Positions 1-7,912 of a DNA stretch of 64,000 bases are shown here, piece after piece; position 1 is the stretch's first letter, and the number at the start of each line of letters is the position of its first letter. This DNA comes from Desulfatirhabdium butyrativorans DSM 18734 (GTDB lineage: Bacteria > Desulfobacterota > Desulfobacteria > Desulfobacterales > Desulfatirhabdiaceae): assembly GCF_000429925.1 (NCBI RefSeq), contig NZ_AUCU01000008.1, positions 62,001 to 126,000 of the forward strand, given 5' to 3'. The translations under genes and the position numbers were made by a program. The notes beneath the pieces were generated by a model. It made no database searches. It was not told the DNA's origin and worked only from the letters and a program-made list of their open reading frames with translations.

Positions 1-759
1 ATGTACACGTCGATGGGTATCACCGCCGAGAACGTGGCCAACCGCTACAAGATCAGCCGGGAAAGACAGGACGAGTTCGCCTACAATTCCCATCGAAAAG
101 CTGCCGAAGCCAAGGAAAAAGGTCTTTTTACGGAACTGGTGCCGACTCCTGCAGCCAAATTCGTTCTGCAGGCCAACGGCACATACAAGAAAGAGACGTT
201 CATCCAATCGTTTGACGATGGCATTCGCGCCGATACGACGATTGAAGGGCTTGCCAAGCTCCGGCCCGTTTTCGCGCTCAATGGTAGCGTAACGGCGGGC
301 AACTCTTCCCAGACCACCGATGGTGCAGCAGCCACCCTGATCATGAGCGAGAACATGGTTCGGGAACTGGGGCTCACGCCGATTGCAAAGCTTGTCTGTT
401 ATACGACCGTCGGTTGTGAACCGGATGAAATGGGCGTCGGTCCCCGCTACGCCATTCCGAAGCTGTTGAAGAAGGCCGGCATGGACATCAAGGACATCGA
501 TCTATATGAAATCAACGAAGCCTTCGCGTCCCAGGCCATCTATTGCGTCGAAGAACTCGGCATCGATTTCGCCAAAGTCAACCTGAACGGCGGCGCCATT
601 GCGCTGGGACATCCTCTGGGATGCACCGGTGCAAAACTGTGTGCAACGCTTCTCGCCAACATGAAACGGGTAGGCGCCAAGTACGGCGTCGAATCCATGT
701 GTATCGGCGGCGGAATGGGTGCAGCAGCCCTGTTTGAAATGATCGACAACTGGAAATAA
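1..759 (+). CDS. Thiolase (acetyl-CoA acetyltransferase), 3' part
   Basis: This is the C-terminal 252 residues of a thiolase, which condenses or cleaves acyl-CoA with CoA in beta-oxidation or ketone and butyrate metabolism. The window edge cuts it: family members are about 390 residues, and the N-terminal domain with the first active-site Cys is missing, so the Met at base 1 is probably internal. Visible signatures are NEAFASQAIYC, GGAIALGHPLGCTGA (catalytic His in GHP) and CIGGGMGAAALFE, which holds the second catalytic Cys. The substrate, acetoacetyl-CoA or longer 3-ketoacyl-CoA, cannot be told from this part. The next gene is about 400 bases downstream across a repeat-rich gap, so this is probably the end of an operon lying to the left. 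Confidence 0.93.
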   Translation: MYTSMGITAENVANRYKISRERQDEFAYNSHRKAAEAKEKGLFTELVPTPAAKFVLQANGTYKKETFIQSFDDGIRADTTIEGLAKLRPVFALNGSVTAGNSSQTTDGAAATLIMSENMVRELGLTPIAKLVCYTTVGCEPDEMGVGPRYAIPKLLKKAGMDIKDIDLYEINEAFASQAIYCVEELGIDFAKVNLNGGAIALGHPLGCTGAKLCATLLANMKRVGAKYGVESMCIGGGMGAAALFEMIDNWK

Positions 760-948
760 TTTCCACTTCAAAATCGGCGATCCGGATTTGCAGGTTTTCC
801 GGATCGCCGATTTTCTCCGAAGTTTCCCCCTCGACCGTCCCGGTTTTCTTCTTCGATTGATATCCAGGCCAAATCACCTTATACTGCATTTGGTGCTTTC
901 ATGTGCGGTGACTGCTCAAACAAGCACGGAAACAAATGAAATGTTCCC

Positions 949-1022
949 GCTGCATCGCAAAACAGTCTGCCCTCCGGCTCAGGTTGTCACCAAAACCGGG
1001 CCTCCGTTCAGGCACTACGTAG
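949..1022. repeat. Half copy of dispersed hairpin repeat, family 2
   Basis: The segment runs from CTGCATCGCAAAACAG to CAGGCACTACGTAG. It matches the left arm of the long hairpin at 29293-29431, including the CTCCGGCTCAGG and CCGTTCAGGCACTACGTAG blocks. It lies in the gap after the thiolase and abuts a family-1 repeat. No gene is needed to explain it. Confidence 0.65.
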
Positions 1023-1029
1023 AGGAAGC

Positions 1030-1146
1030 GATTGCAAAAGTTCTTCGGTGTCATTCCGGAGAAGGCCGGAATCCACTCATTTCCAAGCATTATGAACCCC
1101 AGGCCTTCGCCGGGGTGATGGAAAATGGGCGTTTTACAATTGGCTT
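1030..1146. repeat. Dispersed inverted-repeat element, family 1 (copy A)
   Basis: The left end is ATTGCAAAAG and the right end is TTTTACAATTGG. Inside are a GTCATTCCGG block and a CCTTCGCCGGGGTGATG block in opposite orientation. The size and order match the copies at 16758-16876 and 63880-63998. It ends about ten bases before the start codon of the PA14 gene, so that gene's leader is partly repeat-derived. Confidence 0.7.
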
Positions 1147-1156
1147 GGAGGAAACC

Positions 1157-1786
1157 ATGAAAAAGTTCGCTTGGCAGTTGCAGTTGAACCTTTTTTCCCT
1201 ATTCGTTTTTGCCCTTGCGCTGGCTCTTGCCCCACTGACACAAGGCAATGAGCGTGCCTGCGCAGCAGAAAGCCCCAGTACATTCACCCTGGCGCCTGCC
1301 GGAATTCAGCCCGCCGATCTTGCCCCGGGACTCGATACGCGAATCATCGACAAATTGTTCAGCACCATCAATCAAATGCCGGAGGATGTCTCCTTTTCCA
1401 AAGGAAAACCCATCGCAAAACTCGATTATCAATACGATGGATCGGCGCCGATGTTCGGAACCGACCGAAATCAGTCCATCGGGCTGGTGATCAGCGGCTT
1501 TTTGAAATTCGATCCGGCCGGCCGTTACGAAATCAAAGCCAAATCGAACGACGGCATACGGATAAAACTGGCCGACAAGATCATCATCGAAGATCCGGAC
1601 GTTCATTCGGATCGATTTTCATCGGTTGCGATCCTCGATGCGCCCCAAGCCGGATTCGTTCCGCTTCGCATCCAGTATTTTCAGCGCAAGGGATCTGCAT
1701 GCCTCCAGCTCTACTGGAAACGCCCCGGATCGGATCATTTCGACATCATCCCGGAAGAAGCCTATTGGAGAACGAATCAACCGTGA
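1157..1786 (+). CDS. Secreted PA14-domain protein
   Basis: A 209-residue protein with an N-terminal signal peptide: MKK, then a hydrophobic stretch rich in Leu, Phe and Ala to about residue 35, with AAES near cleavage. The mature part, about residues 60-195, reads as a PA14-like beta-barrel, with an opening FLKFDPAGRYEIKAKSNDG, then DGIRIKLADKII and LRIQYFQRKGSACLQLYW. PA14 domains usually bind carbohydrate. No enzymatic domain is fused to it, so a cell-surface or periplasmic binding role is inferred. The ATG at 1157 is chosen over an earlier in-frame start because GGAGG at 1147-1151 precedes it and the signal peptide starts there. Its stop overlaps the GTG start of the next gene (GTGA), suggesting coupled translation. 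Confidence 0.8.
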   Translation: MKKFAWQLQLNLFSLFVFALALALAPLTQGNERACAAESPSTFTLAPAGIQPADLAPGLDTRIIDKLFSTINQMPEDVSFSKGKPIAKLDYQYDGSAPMFGTDRNQSIGLVISGFLKFDPAGRYEIKAKSNDGIRIKLADKIIIEDPDVHSDRFSSVAILDAPQAGFVPLRIQYFQRKGSACLQLYWKRPGSDHFDIIPEEAYWRTNQP

Positions 1787-2457
1787 ACCCAGGTGACAGC
1801 GAAGGCGTCATCCGTTTTCGCGTGCATCTGAACCGAACGCCGCTGCATGAAGAGCCCGAAATCCGGCAACTGATCGTCTGGCGGGACATTCTGTATCGAC
1901 TGGATCTTGTCGGACGTGATCCGCTGCGCTATTCCGGACTGGGATTCGGCAATCTGAGCGTCCGATCCTTTCGGAAACCGGATGCGTTTGTCGTCACCGG
2001 CTCCCAGACCGGCGGTATCGAACGGCTTTCCGAAATGCATTTTTGCCGAGTGACTGCCTGGAAATTCGAGTCTCCCGAGCTCTGGGCCGAAGGCCTCGCG
2101 TCACCTTCGAGCGAATCCCTGACCCATGCGGCCATCTATGAAAGCGAAAAACGGGTTGGCGCCGTCATCCATGTGCATTGCCCCGAAATCTGGCATCAGG
2201 CCGCAACCATCGGCCTTGCCGTATCCAATCCTGCGGCCGGATGCGGCACTTCAGCCCTTGCACTCGAAATGCGCTCGATGATGGCGGCATTGAAACCAGC
2301 CGGCGGCGGCATCTGGATTCTGGGCGGTCACGAAGACGGAATCATTGCTTTTGGAGCCGATTTGATGCAGGCAGGGCTTCTGGTCCTGCAATGGTTTGCA
2401 GCGGCAAAAATCCGATCCGCCGATGTCGTACGGCAAACCCTATCAAAGCGCCTTTGA
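1783..2457 (+). CDS. Class II aldolase/adducin family protein
   Basis: A 224-residue protein of the class II aldolase/adducin fold, a family of zinc-dependent sugar-phosphate aldolases, epimerases and dehydratases. Support comes from SGLGFGNLSVR, FVVTGSQTGG near the phosphate-binding region, the metal-binding VIHVHCPEIWH segment and GGHEDGIIAFG near the C-terminus. The GTG start at 1783 overlaps the stop of the PA14 gene by four bases; an upstream ATG at 1699 would bury 87 bases in that gene and adds no family sequence. The catalytic acidic residue and the substrate cannot be assigned with confidence, and members of this shape are often annotated only to family level. Confidence 0.8.
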   Translation: MNPGDSEGVIRFRVHLNRTPLHEEPEIRQLIVWRDILYRLDLVGRDPLRYSGLGFGNLSVRSFRKPDAFVVTGSQTGGIERLSEMHFCRVTAWKFESPELWAEGLASPSSESLTHAAIYESEKRVGAVIHVHCPEIWHQAATIGLAVSNPAAGCGTSALALEMRSMMAALKPAGGGIWILGGHEDGIIAFGADLMQAGLLVLQWFAAAKIRSADVVRQTLSKRL

Positions 2458-2567
2458 CAGATCCCATGCAGGAAGCATCTTGTGCCAAAGGGTATCGATC
2501 CGGAGGCGGCATTTCCGATCAACGTGCCGGCCAATCATAAAAAACCCCCTTACCTGGAAAACAGACC

Positions 2568-5000
2568 ATGATCCATCAGTTGAAACTGGTGCCCTCAGCG
2601 CTCCGGAAAACCTGTCATATCGACCATTTCCCATTTGAAGATACAACAGCCATCGAACCGCTCGATGACGTGATCGGCCAGAAACGGGCTGTTCAAGCCC
2701 TCGATTTCGGTCTGAACATGGTCAGTCCCGGCTACAACATCTTTGTAACCGGCATCGATGGAACAGGCAAATCCTCCATTGTCCGGGACATCGTCGAACG
2801 GCATGCCGCCACGCTGCCGGTCCCGGAAGACTGGTGCCTGGTCAACAACTTCAAGGACGAATCGAGCCCCAAGACGCTGGGGCTTCCTTCCGGTCAGGCG
2901 CCGTCCTTTTCCAAGGCCATGGGCAAACTGATCGATGATATCCGGATTGAGCTGCCCAAAGTGCTCGAAAGCGCCGCCTATCAGGAGCAGTACCGCCGGA
3001 TTCAGCGGGAATACGGTGAAAAACAGCGAAGACTTTTCGAAGAGCTGGAAGCCGTCGCACGGGCCAAACACCTGCGGATCGCCAGCGATGATGAAGGCTA
3101 CCACGCGGTCCCCCTGGAGAATGACACGGAATTGACGGCCGAAGCGTTCCAGAAACTGCCGCCGGAAAAGCAGTCCGAAATCGAGCGCAACCTCATGGAT
3201 GTGCAGCAACACCTGGAATCCACACTTCGCGAAATCCAGAAAATCACCGATATCATCCATGACCATGTCGAGGAAATCACACGCGAACTGGCTCAGATGG
3301 TGATTACCGAACGGATGAGGCCCCTTCGGGAACGGCATGCCGATCATGAGGGCTTGCTGAGCTTTCTGGAAGAAGTCCAGGAGGACATTCTCGATCATAT
3401 CGATCGCTTCGTGTCTCCCGAAGAATCGGAAGAAGAAGCCGATGAAGAAGATCCGCTTGAAGACGGCATCGAAACCTTTCTGCGGCGTTACAAAGTCAAT
3501 GTTCTGGTCGATCATGCCGATCAGAAGGGCGCGCCGGTCATTTTCGAAACCAATCCAACGTATCCCAACGTGATCGGCAGAATCGAAAAACGCTCCCAGA
3601 TGGGCATTCTGACCACGGATTTCCTGATGGTTCAGGCCGGATCGATGCTCAAGGCCAACGGTGGTTTTCTGATCATGGAAATCGATGCCATCCTGCAGAA
3701 CCCGTTTATCTGGGATGCGCTCAAACGGTCGCTTCAGAATCGATCCCTCGTCATCGAGGAAATGTCAACCGATCTGGGCTACGCCACGGCCACCTTGCGC
3801 CCCCAGGAAATTCCGCTGAACATCAAGGTGATTTTGCTCGGCGAATACGAGCTGTTCGAATGGCTGCAGAACGAGGATTCCAAGTTCAATCGCATTTTCC
3901 GGGTTCGGGCCGATTTCGATTATGAAGTCGCCCGCTGCGCAGAAACGGAAGAACTGTATGCCCGATTCGTCGCGCTGGTGTGTAAAAAGGAAGGGTTGCT
4001 CCCGTTCAGCAGGGATGCCGTTGCGGCCGTCATCGAATACGGCCACCGGCTGGTGGAGGATCAGCAGAAACTGTCGTTGCGCTTCGGGCCTATCGTGGGA
4101 CTGCTCAAGGAGGCGGAATATCTTGCGCGAAAAGCGGACAAAGCGGTTGTCGATGTCACGTTCATCGAAAAGGCCATCGAAGCCTACCGCTTTCGATACA
4201 ACCTGTATGAAGAAAAAATTCATGAATCCTATGTCGATGGCACCATTCTGATCGATGTGGCCTCCCCCGTCGTCGGCCAGGTCAATGGGTTGACCGTCTA
4301 TCAGATCGGTGAAATCAGCTTTGGGAGACCTTCGCGCATCACGGCCGTAAGTTTCATCGGAAAGCCCGGTATCATCAACATTGAACGGGAAGTCGAATTG
4401 AGTGGCGCTTCCCATGATAAGGGCGTCATGATTTTTTCGGGCTACCTGGGGAAGACCTTCGCCAAAAAATATCCCATCGGTGTTTCCATCAGCATTACCT
4501 TCGAGCAGAGCTATGGCGAAATCGACGGGGACAGCGCATCTCTGGCGGAACTGCTTGCCGTTCTGTCGAGTCTTGGCGATATTCCCATCGACCAGGGAAT
4601 CGCCGTTACCGGTTCCGTCAACCAGAAGGGTGAGGTCCAGGCCATTGGCGGCGTAAACGAAAAGATCGAAGGATTCTATGATGTGTGTCTGGCCAAAGGG
4701 TTGACCGGACGGCAGGGGGTCATTCTTCCGAAAACGAATGTTCGGCATCTGATGCTCCGAAAAGATGTCGTTGCCGCTGTGGAACAGGGGCGTTTTCATC
4801 TTTACGGCGTTACGGATGTGCGGGAAGCGATCGAAATCCTGACCGGCTTGCCTGCAGGCCAGGCGGACGCAAACGGGGTGTATCCCCAGCATACGGTGTT
4901 TGGTACGGTGCAGCAGGCGCTGCTTGCCTCATGGATGCACCTGAAGGAGTGGTATCGACTTGGGGAAGGCATGCATGCGCCGTTTCTGGATGCCAAGTGA
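2568..5000 (+). CDS. Lon-type ATP-dependent protease (AAA_32/LonB-like)
   Basis: An 810-residue ATP-dependent serine protease that degrades unfolded or regulatory cytoplasmic proteins. The N-terminal part has a Walker A box (GIDGTGKSS, about residues 62-70). Next comes a long acidic, charged and probably coiled insert at about residues 140-310, then the rest of the AAA module (GGFLIMEIDAIL, and LKRSLQNR before a sensor region). The C-terminal Lon protease domain has the catalytic Ser at about 656 in DGDSASLAE and the Lys at about 699 in GGVNEKIEGF, the 43-residue spacing expected of Lon. The architecture matches the AAA_32 class, not classical LonA, because the substrate-binding N-domain is absent. 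It overlaps rsmE by 26 bases. The upstream ribosome site is weak. Confidence 0.92.
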   Translation: MIHQLKLVPSALRKTCHIDHFPFEDTTAIEPLDDVIGQKRAVQALDFGLNMVSPGYNIFVTGIDGTGKSSIVRDIVERHAATLPVPEDWCLVNNFKDESSPKTLGLPSGQAPSFSKAMGKLIDDIRIELPKVLESAAYQEQYRRIQREYGEKQRRLFEELEAVARAKHLRIASDDEGYHAVPLENDTELTAEAFQKLPPEKQSEIERNLMDVQQHLESTLREIQKITDIIHDHVEEITRELAQMVITERMRPLRERHADHEGLLSFLEEVQEDILDHIDRFVSPEESEEEADEEDPLEDGIETFLRRYKVNVLVDHADQKGAPVIFETNPTYPNVIGRIEKRSQMGILTTDFLMVQAGSMLKANGGFLIMEIDAILQNPFIWDALKRSLQNRSLVIEEMSTDLGYATATLRPQEIPLNIKVILLGEYELFEWLQNEDSKFNRIFRVRADFDYEVARCAETEELYARFVALVCKKEGLLPFSRDAVAAVIEYGHRLVEDQQKLSLRFGPIVGLLKEAEYLARKADKAVVDVTFIEKAIEAYRFRYNLYEEKIHESYVDGTILIDVASPVVGQVNGLTVYQIGEISFGRPSRITAVSFIGKPGIINIEREVELSGASHDKGVMIFSGYLGKTFAKKYPIGVSISITFEQSYGEIDGDSASLAELLAVLSSLGDIPIDQGIAVTGSVNQKGEVQAIGGVNEKIEGFYDVCLAKGLTGRQGVILPKTNVRHLMLRKDVVAAVEQGRFHLYGVTDVREAIEILTGLPAGQADANGVYPQHTVFGTVQQALLASWMHLKEWYRLGEGMHAPFLDAK

Positions 5001-5751
5001 GCAGCTTCGGCAGGATCGGGCCATCCTCTGCGGTGAAGAGGCTCATCATCTGATCCGGGTGCTTCGGGGAAAGCCCGGGCAGCACATCCTGCTGGTCGAC
5101 GGTAAGGGTACGGAAGCTGAAGCCGAAATTCTGGATGTGATGCGGGATCGTGTCGCGCTTGCCATCCTCGGCCGCAGGAAGGCTGCGGCAAACCGGATGC
5201 GGATCGTTGTCGCGCAGGCCCTTCTCAAGGATGCGTACATGGAGGATTTGATTCGCAGATGGGTCGAACTGGGCATGGACGAATGCCTACCCTTCGTCTC
5301 GGAGCGATCTGTGCCCATCCTCGATGCCGAGCGAAGCCGAAAACGGCTGCGCCGCTGGGAAACGGTCGCCAGGGAGGCCATGAAACAATCGGGAAACACC
5401 ATCCAGCCCGCCCTTCATGAACCCACCGGTTTAGCCGGTTTGTTCGCTTCTCTCGATCCAGGCAGCGCTAAGATTCTGTTCTGGGAAAAAGAAATTCGCC
5501 CGCTTTCCCGGGAGATCTTTCAGACGGCCGAATGGCCATCGATACCGGAAATTTGTGTGGCTTTCGGACCGGAAGGCGGTTTTACAGATGACGAAGTGGA
5601 TGCCTTTCGCCAAAACGGTTTTTTCACGGTTTCTCTGGGGCCCCGGATTCTTCGGGCCGTAACGGCCGGAATCGTCGGGTGCGCTCTGGTGCAATTTCTG
5701 GCGGAAGAACAGTTGGATGCAGGGGATGAAATGCGGGAAAAAGCGCCGTGA
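4975..5751 (+). CDS. rsmE: 16S rRNA m3U1498 methyltransferase
   Basis: A 258-residue SPOUT-class methyltransferase that methylates N3 of U1498 in 16S rRNA of the small ribosomal subunit. The N-terminal PUA-like part starts MRRFWM and contains EEAHHLIRVLR. The C-terminal SPOUT knot shows FGPEGGFTDDEVDAF and SLGPRILRAVTAGIVGCAL, the SAM-binding signatures of RsmE. The ATG at 4975 is preferred over a TTG at 4960 because GGGGAAGG lies five bases upstream and the family normally begins with this motif. Overlap with the Lon gene suggests cotranscription. Confidence 0.94.
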   Translation: MRRFWMPSEQLRQDRAILCGEEAHHLIRVLRGKPGQHILLVDGKGTEAEAEILDVMRDRVALAILGRRKAAANRMRIVVAQALLKDAYMEDLIRRWVELGMDECLPFVSERSVPILDAERSRKRLRRWETVAREAMKQSGNTIQPALHEPTGLAGLFASLDPGSAKILFWEKEIRPLSREIFQTAEWPSIPEICVAFGPEGGFTDDEVDAFRQNGFFTVSLGPRILRAVTAGIVGCALVQFLAEEQLDAGDEMREKAP

Positions 5752-5809
5752 TTTCTTGGCAATCATCGAAGCGTGCGGCTCCAATGCCTACCCTTTTCCA
5801 AGTTTTTGC

Positions 5810-5838
5810 TTGACTTTCAAGAGCGTTTCTCATAAATA
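5810..5838 (+). promoter_or_regulatory. Probable sigma-70 promoter of tRNA-Phe
   Basis: TTGACT at 5810-5815 and a CATAAATA stretch at 5831-5838 form a -35/-10 pair with near-standard spacing, about 20 bases before the mature tRNA 5' end. The -10 box is imperfect. Confidence 0.5.
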
Positions 5839-5857
5839 ACTGGGTCACATTGGGCAT

Positions 5858-5933
5858 GCCGAGGTAGCTCAGTCGGTAGAGCAGGGGACTGAAAATCCCC
5901 GTGTGGGCAGTTCGATTCTGTCCCTCGGCACCA
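5858..5933 (+). tRNA. tRNA-Phe (anticodon GAA)
   Basis: A 76-base tRNA with CCA encoded. The acceptor stem GCCGAGG pairs with CCTCGGC, the D-arm begins TAGCTCAGTCGGTAGAGC, the anticodon stem is GGGGA/TCCCC with loop CTGAAAA and anticodon GAA at 5891-5893, and the T-arm contains GTTCGATTC. The 3' half is duplicated at 14468 onward, so this gene is the integration target of the downstream element and was rebuilt intact by the insertion. Confidence 0.97.
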
Positions 5934-5976
5934 GTAAAATAAAGGGGTTAGGCCAACAAGGCTTAACCCCTTTTTC
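5887..5976. repeat. attL direct repeat
   Basis: Left copy of the 90-bp duplicated attachment region. It contains the tRNA-Phe 3' half and its terminator and differs from the right copy only at 5951 (G versus A at 14532). Recombination probably occurs in the anticodon-loop or T-arm part, as is usual for tyrosine integrases that target tRNAs. Confidence 0.9.
5941..5976 (+). terminator. Rho-independent terminator after tRNA-Phe
   Basis: AAAGGGGTTAGGCC, loop AACAA, GGCTTAACCCC, then TTTTT. One G-T pair is the only flaw. A perfect-stem version sits at 14522-14556, inside the duplicated attachment region. Confidence 0.85.
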
Positions 5977-5991
5977 GTTGCAGGGCGATTT

Positions 5992-6013
5992 TGCCCCATA
6001 TCTGCCCCATATT
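5992..6013. promoter_or_regulatory. Candidate integrase arm-type site, left
   Basis: Two direct copies of TGCCCCATAT separated by one base, just inside the left end. The same pair in the same orientation sits inside the right end at 14331-14352. Paired decamers flanking the core at both ends are what arm-type sites of tyrosine integrases look like; binding is inferred. Confidence 0.55.
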
Positions 6014-6093
6014 TTTGAGTACCGCCTTCTACCTGAAACAGAAAACCCGCTCAATCTTCTCGATAGGGCGGTCTCTGAATCCGGTGTCCATGA

Positions 6094-6130
6094 AATGAAA
6101 AAGCCGCACCTTATTCAGGATACGGCCTTT
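6094..6130 (-). terminator. Possible terminator of the leftward element operon
   Basis: Read on the minus strand, GCCG and CCT pair with AGG and CGGC, and the stem is followed by TTTTTC. The stem is interrupted. The position suits the end of the leftward gene set that finishes at 6348. Confidence 0.4.
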
Positions 6131-6347
6131 CATCCGTTCGTATTACTCCAGCTTCAGAACCCCGCTTCGCTACAGCCCCGCAGGACAACGAAAAAACGTC
6201 AACGCAGAAGGTATTCCTTGTCCTGAAAGCGTCGCTCAGATGGCCCCTGGTGAAGCGGCGCAAACTATCCCGGTAATGAAATCATGTCGATGGTGTCGGA
6301 TAGCGAAAATTGGATATCCGATGTGTCGGTGTCAAATGAGGTGGGGG

Positions 6348-6530
6348 TTACGCCAGGTCTTTGAATCGGCCCCTCATTATTTTTTCCGATTCCTTGTGAT
6401 CGTCCTTCAGCGATTGCAGCTCTGATGGCGTCAACATTCGTCCACGATAGAAGGTATCGGCCTTCTCCTTCGGTAAGGGCTTCGAGGTTTCCGATTCCGC
6501 CACTGGCTCATTCGGTGTCTCATTTTTCAT
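6348..6530 (-). CDS. Small hypothetical protein of the element
   Basis: A 60-residue, highly charged and hydrophilic protein with no recognised domain. It starts MKNETPNEPV and has a Lys/Glu-rich second half (LKDDHKESEKIMRGRF). Its start overlaps the stop of the next upstream gene by four bases (ATGA), the same pattern as the helicase/primase pair, which supports it as a real gene in a tightly packed leftward operon. It is the last gene before the non-coding left end. Function unknown. Confidence 0.55.
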   Translation of the reverse strand: MKNETPNEPVAESETSKPLPKEKADTFYRGRMLTPSELQSLKDDHKESEKIMRGRFKDLA

Positions 6531-6700
6531 GGCTCAACCTTTCCACTTGAGACAGTCTTATATTCCGCATCAATGGCCCGGCAAATTTCAAGCCATTCCT
6601 CGATTGAATTGCATTCGATAAAGCCATCGGTCATCGGTATCGGTTCGGCAGTGTCACCATGAACCGATTCCAGCCGCTCAATCCGTGTTTTCAATGTCAT
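6527..6700 (-). CDS. Small hypothetical protein, paralogue of the adjacent gene
   Basis: A 57-residue protein beginning MTLKTRIERLES. The N-terminus matches the neighbouring gene's MSLEIRIDKLEQ, so the two look like diverged duplicates sharing a short amphipathic helix. This match is why the ATG at 6700 is chosen over the one at 6715. The rest is acidic (DGFIECNSIEEWLEICRAID). No known domain is recognised. The stop overlaps the start of the downstream gene by four bases. Confidence 0.55.
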   Translation of the reverse strand: MTLKTRIERLESVHGDTAEPIPMTDGFIECNSIEEWLEICRAIDAEYKTVSSGKVEP

Positions 6701-6704
6701 GGCA

Positions 6705-6893
6705 TCACCCATCAATCACAATCAGTTTGCCGGAAGCCCCGGACGCATCGACGGCCGCATCGAATGCCGCTTCATCTTGGAACAGTTGACCATTCCACTG
6801 AAACCCGGTTCCGACCTGTCGGGCTACGAGTGGTACAGCACCGGCAGCCGCCCACGCCTGTTCCAACTTATCAATTCGGATTTCCAGACTCAT
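6705..6893 (-). CDS. Small hypothetical protein, paralogue of the adjacent gene
   Basis: A 62-residue protein starting MSLEIRIDKLEQ, related at the N-terminus to the gene at 6527-6700. The remainder includes FQWNGQLFQDEAAFDAAVDA. The start overlaps the upstream gene's stop (6890-6893, ATGA). No known domain. The N-terminal helix resembles short tail- or chaperone-associated helices in phage-derived elements, but that is only an impression. Confidence 0.55.
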   Translation of the reverse strand: MSLEIRIDKLEQAWAAAGAVPLVARQVGTGFQWNGQLFQDEAAFDAAVDASGASGKLIVIDG

Positions 6894-7093
6894 TTTACAC
6901 CCCCCGCCAATCGTTCTTCAAGCGCCTTCACTCGATTTTCCAAGTCATTATCCAGCAGAACCTTGTGCAACACGCTGGAAACGTAACCCCTAACTCTGGC
7001 ATCATCTTTTTCGATGCTGCCGTCTTCCAGTCCGTTCAGGACGTGTGCCAGGTACTTTTTCACATCGTTCAGGTTGTTGAAGCGTCTTGCCAT
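6890..7093 (-). CDS. Small hypothetical alpha-helical protein
   Basis: A 67-residue protein starting MARRFNNLNDVKKYLAHVLN and ending with an amphipathic helix (LENRVKALEERLAGG). The start at 7093 is chosen because the longer reading frame upstream is Trp- and Gly-rich and unlike protein. The composition (DVRKY/LNxLE-type helices, VRGYVSSVLHKVL) suggests a small regulator or a multimerising partner; no family is recognised. It overlaps the next gene by four bases. Confidence 0.6.
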   Translation of the reverse strand: MARRFNNLNDVKKYLAHVLNGLEDGSIEKDDARVRGYVSSVLHKVLLDNDLENRVKALEERLAGGVK

Positions 7094-7204
7094 ACCACTA
7101 CCCCCATAACCCCCCTGCAAAATCCATATCCACAAAATCCGGACAGCGAAAACAGAATGACGGATTATGCCCCATCCCGGCCATTGAAATGACAAAAAAT
7201 GTCA

Positions 7205-7912
7205 TCACTCAGTCCCGCCCAACAATGCCGCTTCCTTCGCCCGGATTTTGGTTTCGGCATCATCAAGGGATAAACCCAAATGCACCCCATAGACCCGGCC
7301 CTTGATCTTTCTGAATGCCCTGAAGTATCGGCCCGACTTTGCGACCGTCCATCCGGATATATTTAACTTCTGTTTAACCGGCTCATCCATGGTATTTAAC
7401 TCCTTGTCGGATTTATTTAACTGCCCATTAGTATTTAACTCATTTAACTCGACATCATCGAATACATTTAACCGGTATTTAACCAACTGACTGTTTAACC
7501 GTTCATTTAACCGACGTGATTCATTTAACCTGTCATTTAACCGATCAATGGAATTATTTAACTCAGCATTTAACCTTTGCGAATTATTTAACTGCTCATT
7601 TAACCTATCGATGGTTTTATTTAACTCAACATTTAACCGTTCAGCATTATTTAACTCGCATTTAACCGTTTCCAGTTCTTTATTTAACTTTACATTTAAC
7701 CCAGCCAATTCATTTAACCTGCCATTTAACCGGGTATTATAAAATCGGCAGGTTTCGACGAATGGTTTAAGGATCACCCGGAACGTATTCTCTGACATTG
7801 CCTCATGAATCTGAGTCTGGGCATCCAGAACCCGCCATGATTCTTTTGCTGAATCAACGGGTGACGCAAGAACCTTCTCTCTGTGTTCGAGTAGAAACTC
7901 AATCGGTGTCAT
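7205..7912 (-). CDS. Leu-Asn repeat coiled-coil protein
   Basis: A 235-residue protein in three parts. Residues 1-55 are helical and begin MTPIEFLLEHREKV. The middle, about residues 60-180, holds 21 Leu-Asn pairs in patterns such as RLNERLN and ELNNSIDRLN and is predicted coiled coil. The C-terminal 50 residues (ISGWTVAKSGRYFRAFRKIKG, then YGVHLG) resemble a small domain common at the ends of mobile-element proteins. Every Leu-Asn pair is written TTA-AAT or TTA-AAC after a G, in a genome that otherwise avoids TTA. The same DNA motif also appears in another frame (Val-Lys) and upstream of the gene. The coding sequence therefore doubles as a motif array. A DNA-binding or partition role is inferred only. 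Confidence 0.75.
   Translation of the reverse strand: MTPIEFLLEHREKVLASPVDSAKESWRVLDAQTQIHEAMSENTFRVILKPFVETCRFYNTRLNGRLNELAGLNVKLNKELETVKCELNNAERLNVELNKTIDRLNEQLNNSQRLNAELNNSIDRLNDRLNESRRLNERLNSQLVKYRLNVFDDVELNELNTNGQLNKSDKELNTMDEPVKQKLNISGWTVAKSGRYFRAFRKIKGRVYGVHLGLSLDDAETKIRAKEAALLGGTE

Larger units (their letters stand above)
5977..6347. other. Non-coding left end of the element
   Basis: No credible gene. The stretch holds the paired TGCCCCATAT site and a hairpin near 6094-6130, and otherwise nothing recognised. ORFs read here on the minus strand are antisense tRNA/att sequence. Confidence 0.5.

Noticed and set aside
788-1156. Coding extension upstream of the PA14 gene
   Set aside because: The stretch consists of dispersed repeats, and the ribosome site and signal peptide start at 1157.
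3765-4892. 375-residue minus-strand ORF inside the Lon gene
   Set aside because: A shadow of a highly coding plus strand. No domain, and Lon evidence is decisive.
5817-6054. Minus-strand ORFs over the tRNA-Phe/attL region (60 and 61 residues)
   Set aside because: They are the antisense of the tRNA and terminator, giving the well-known false peptides with RDRIELPTRGF. The same happens at 14420-14617.
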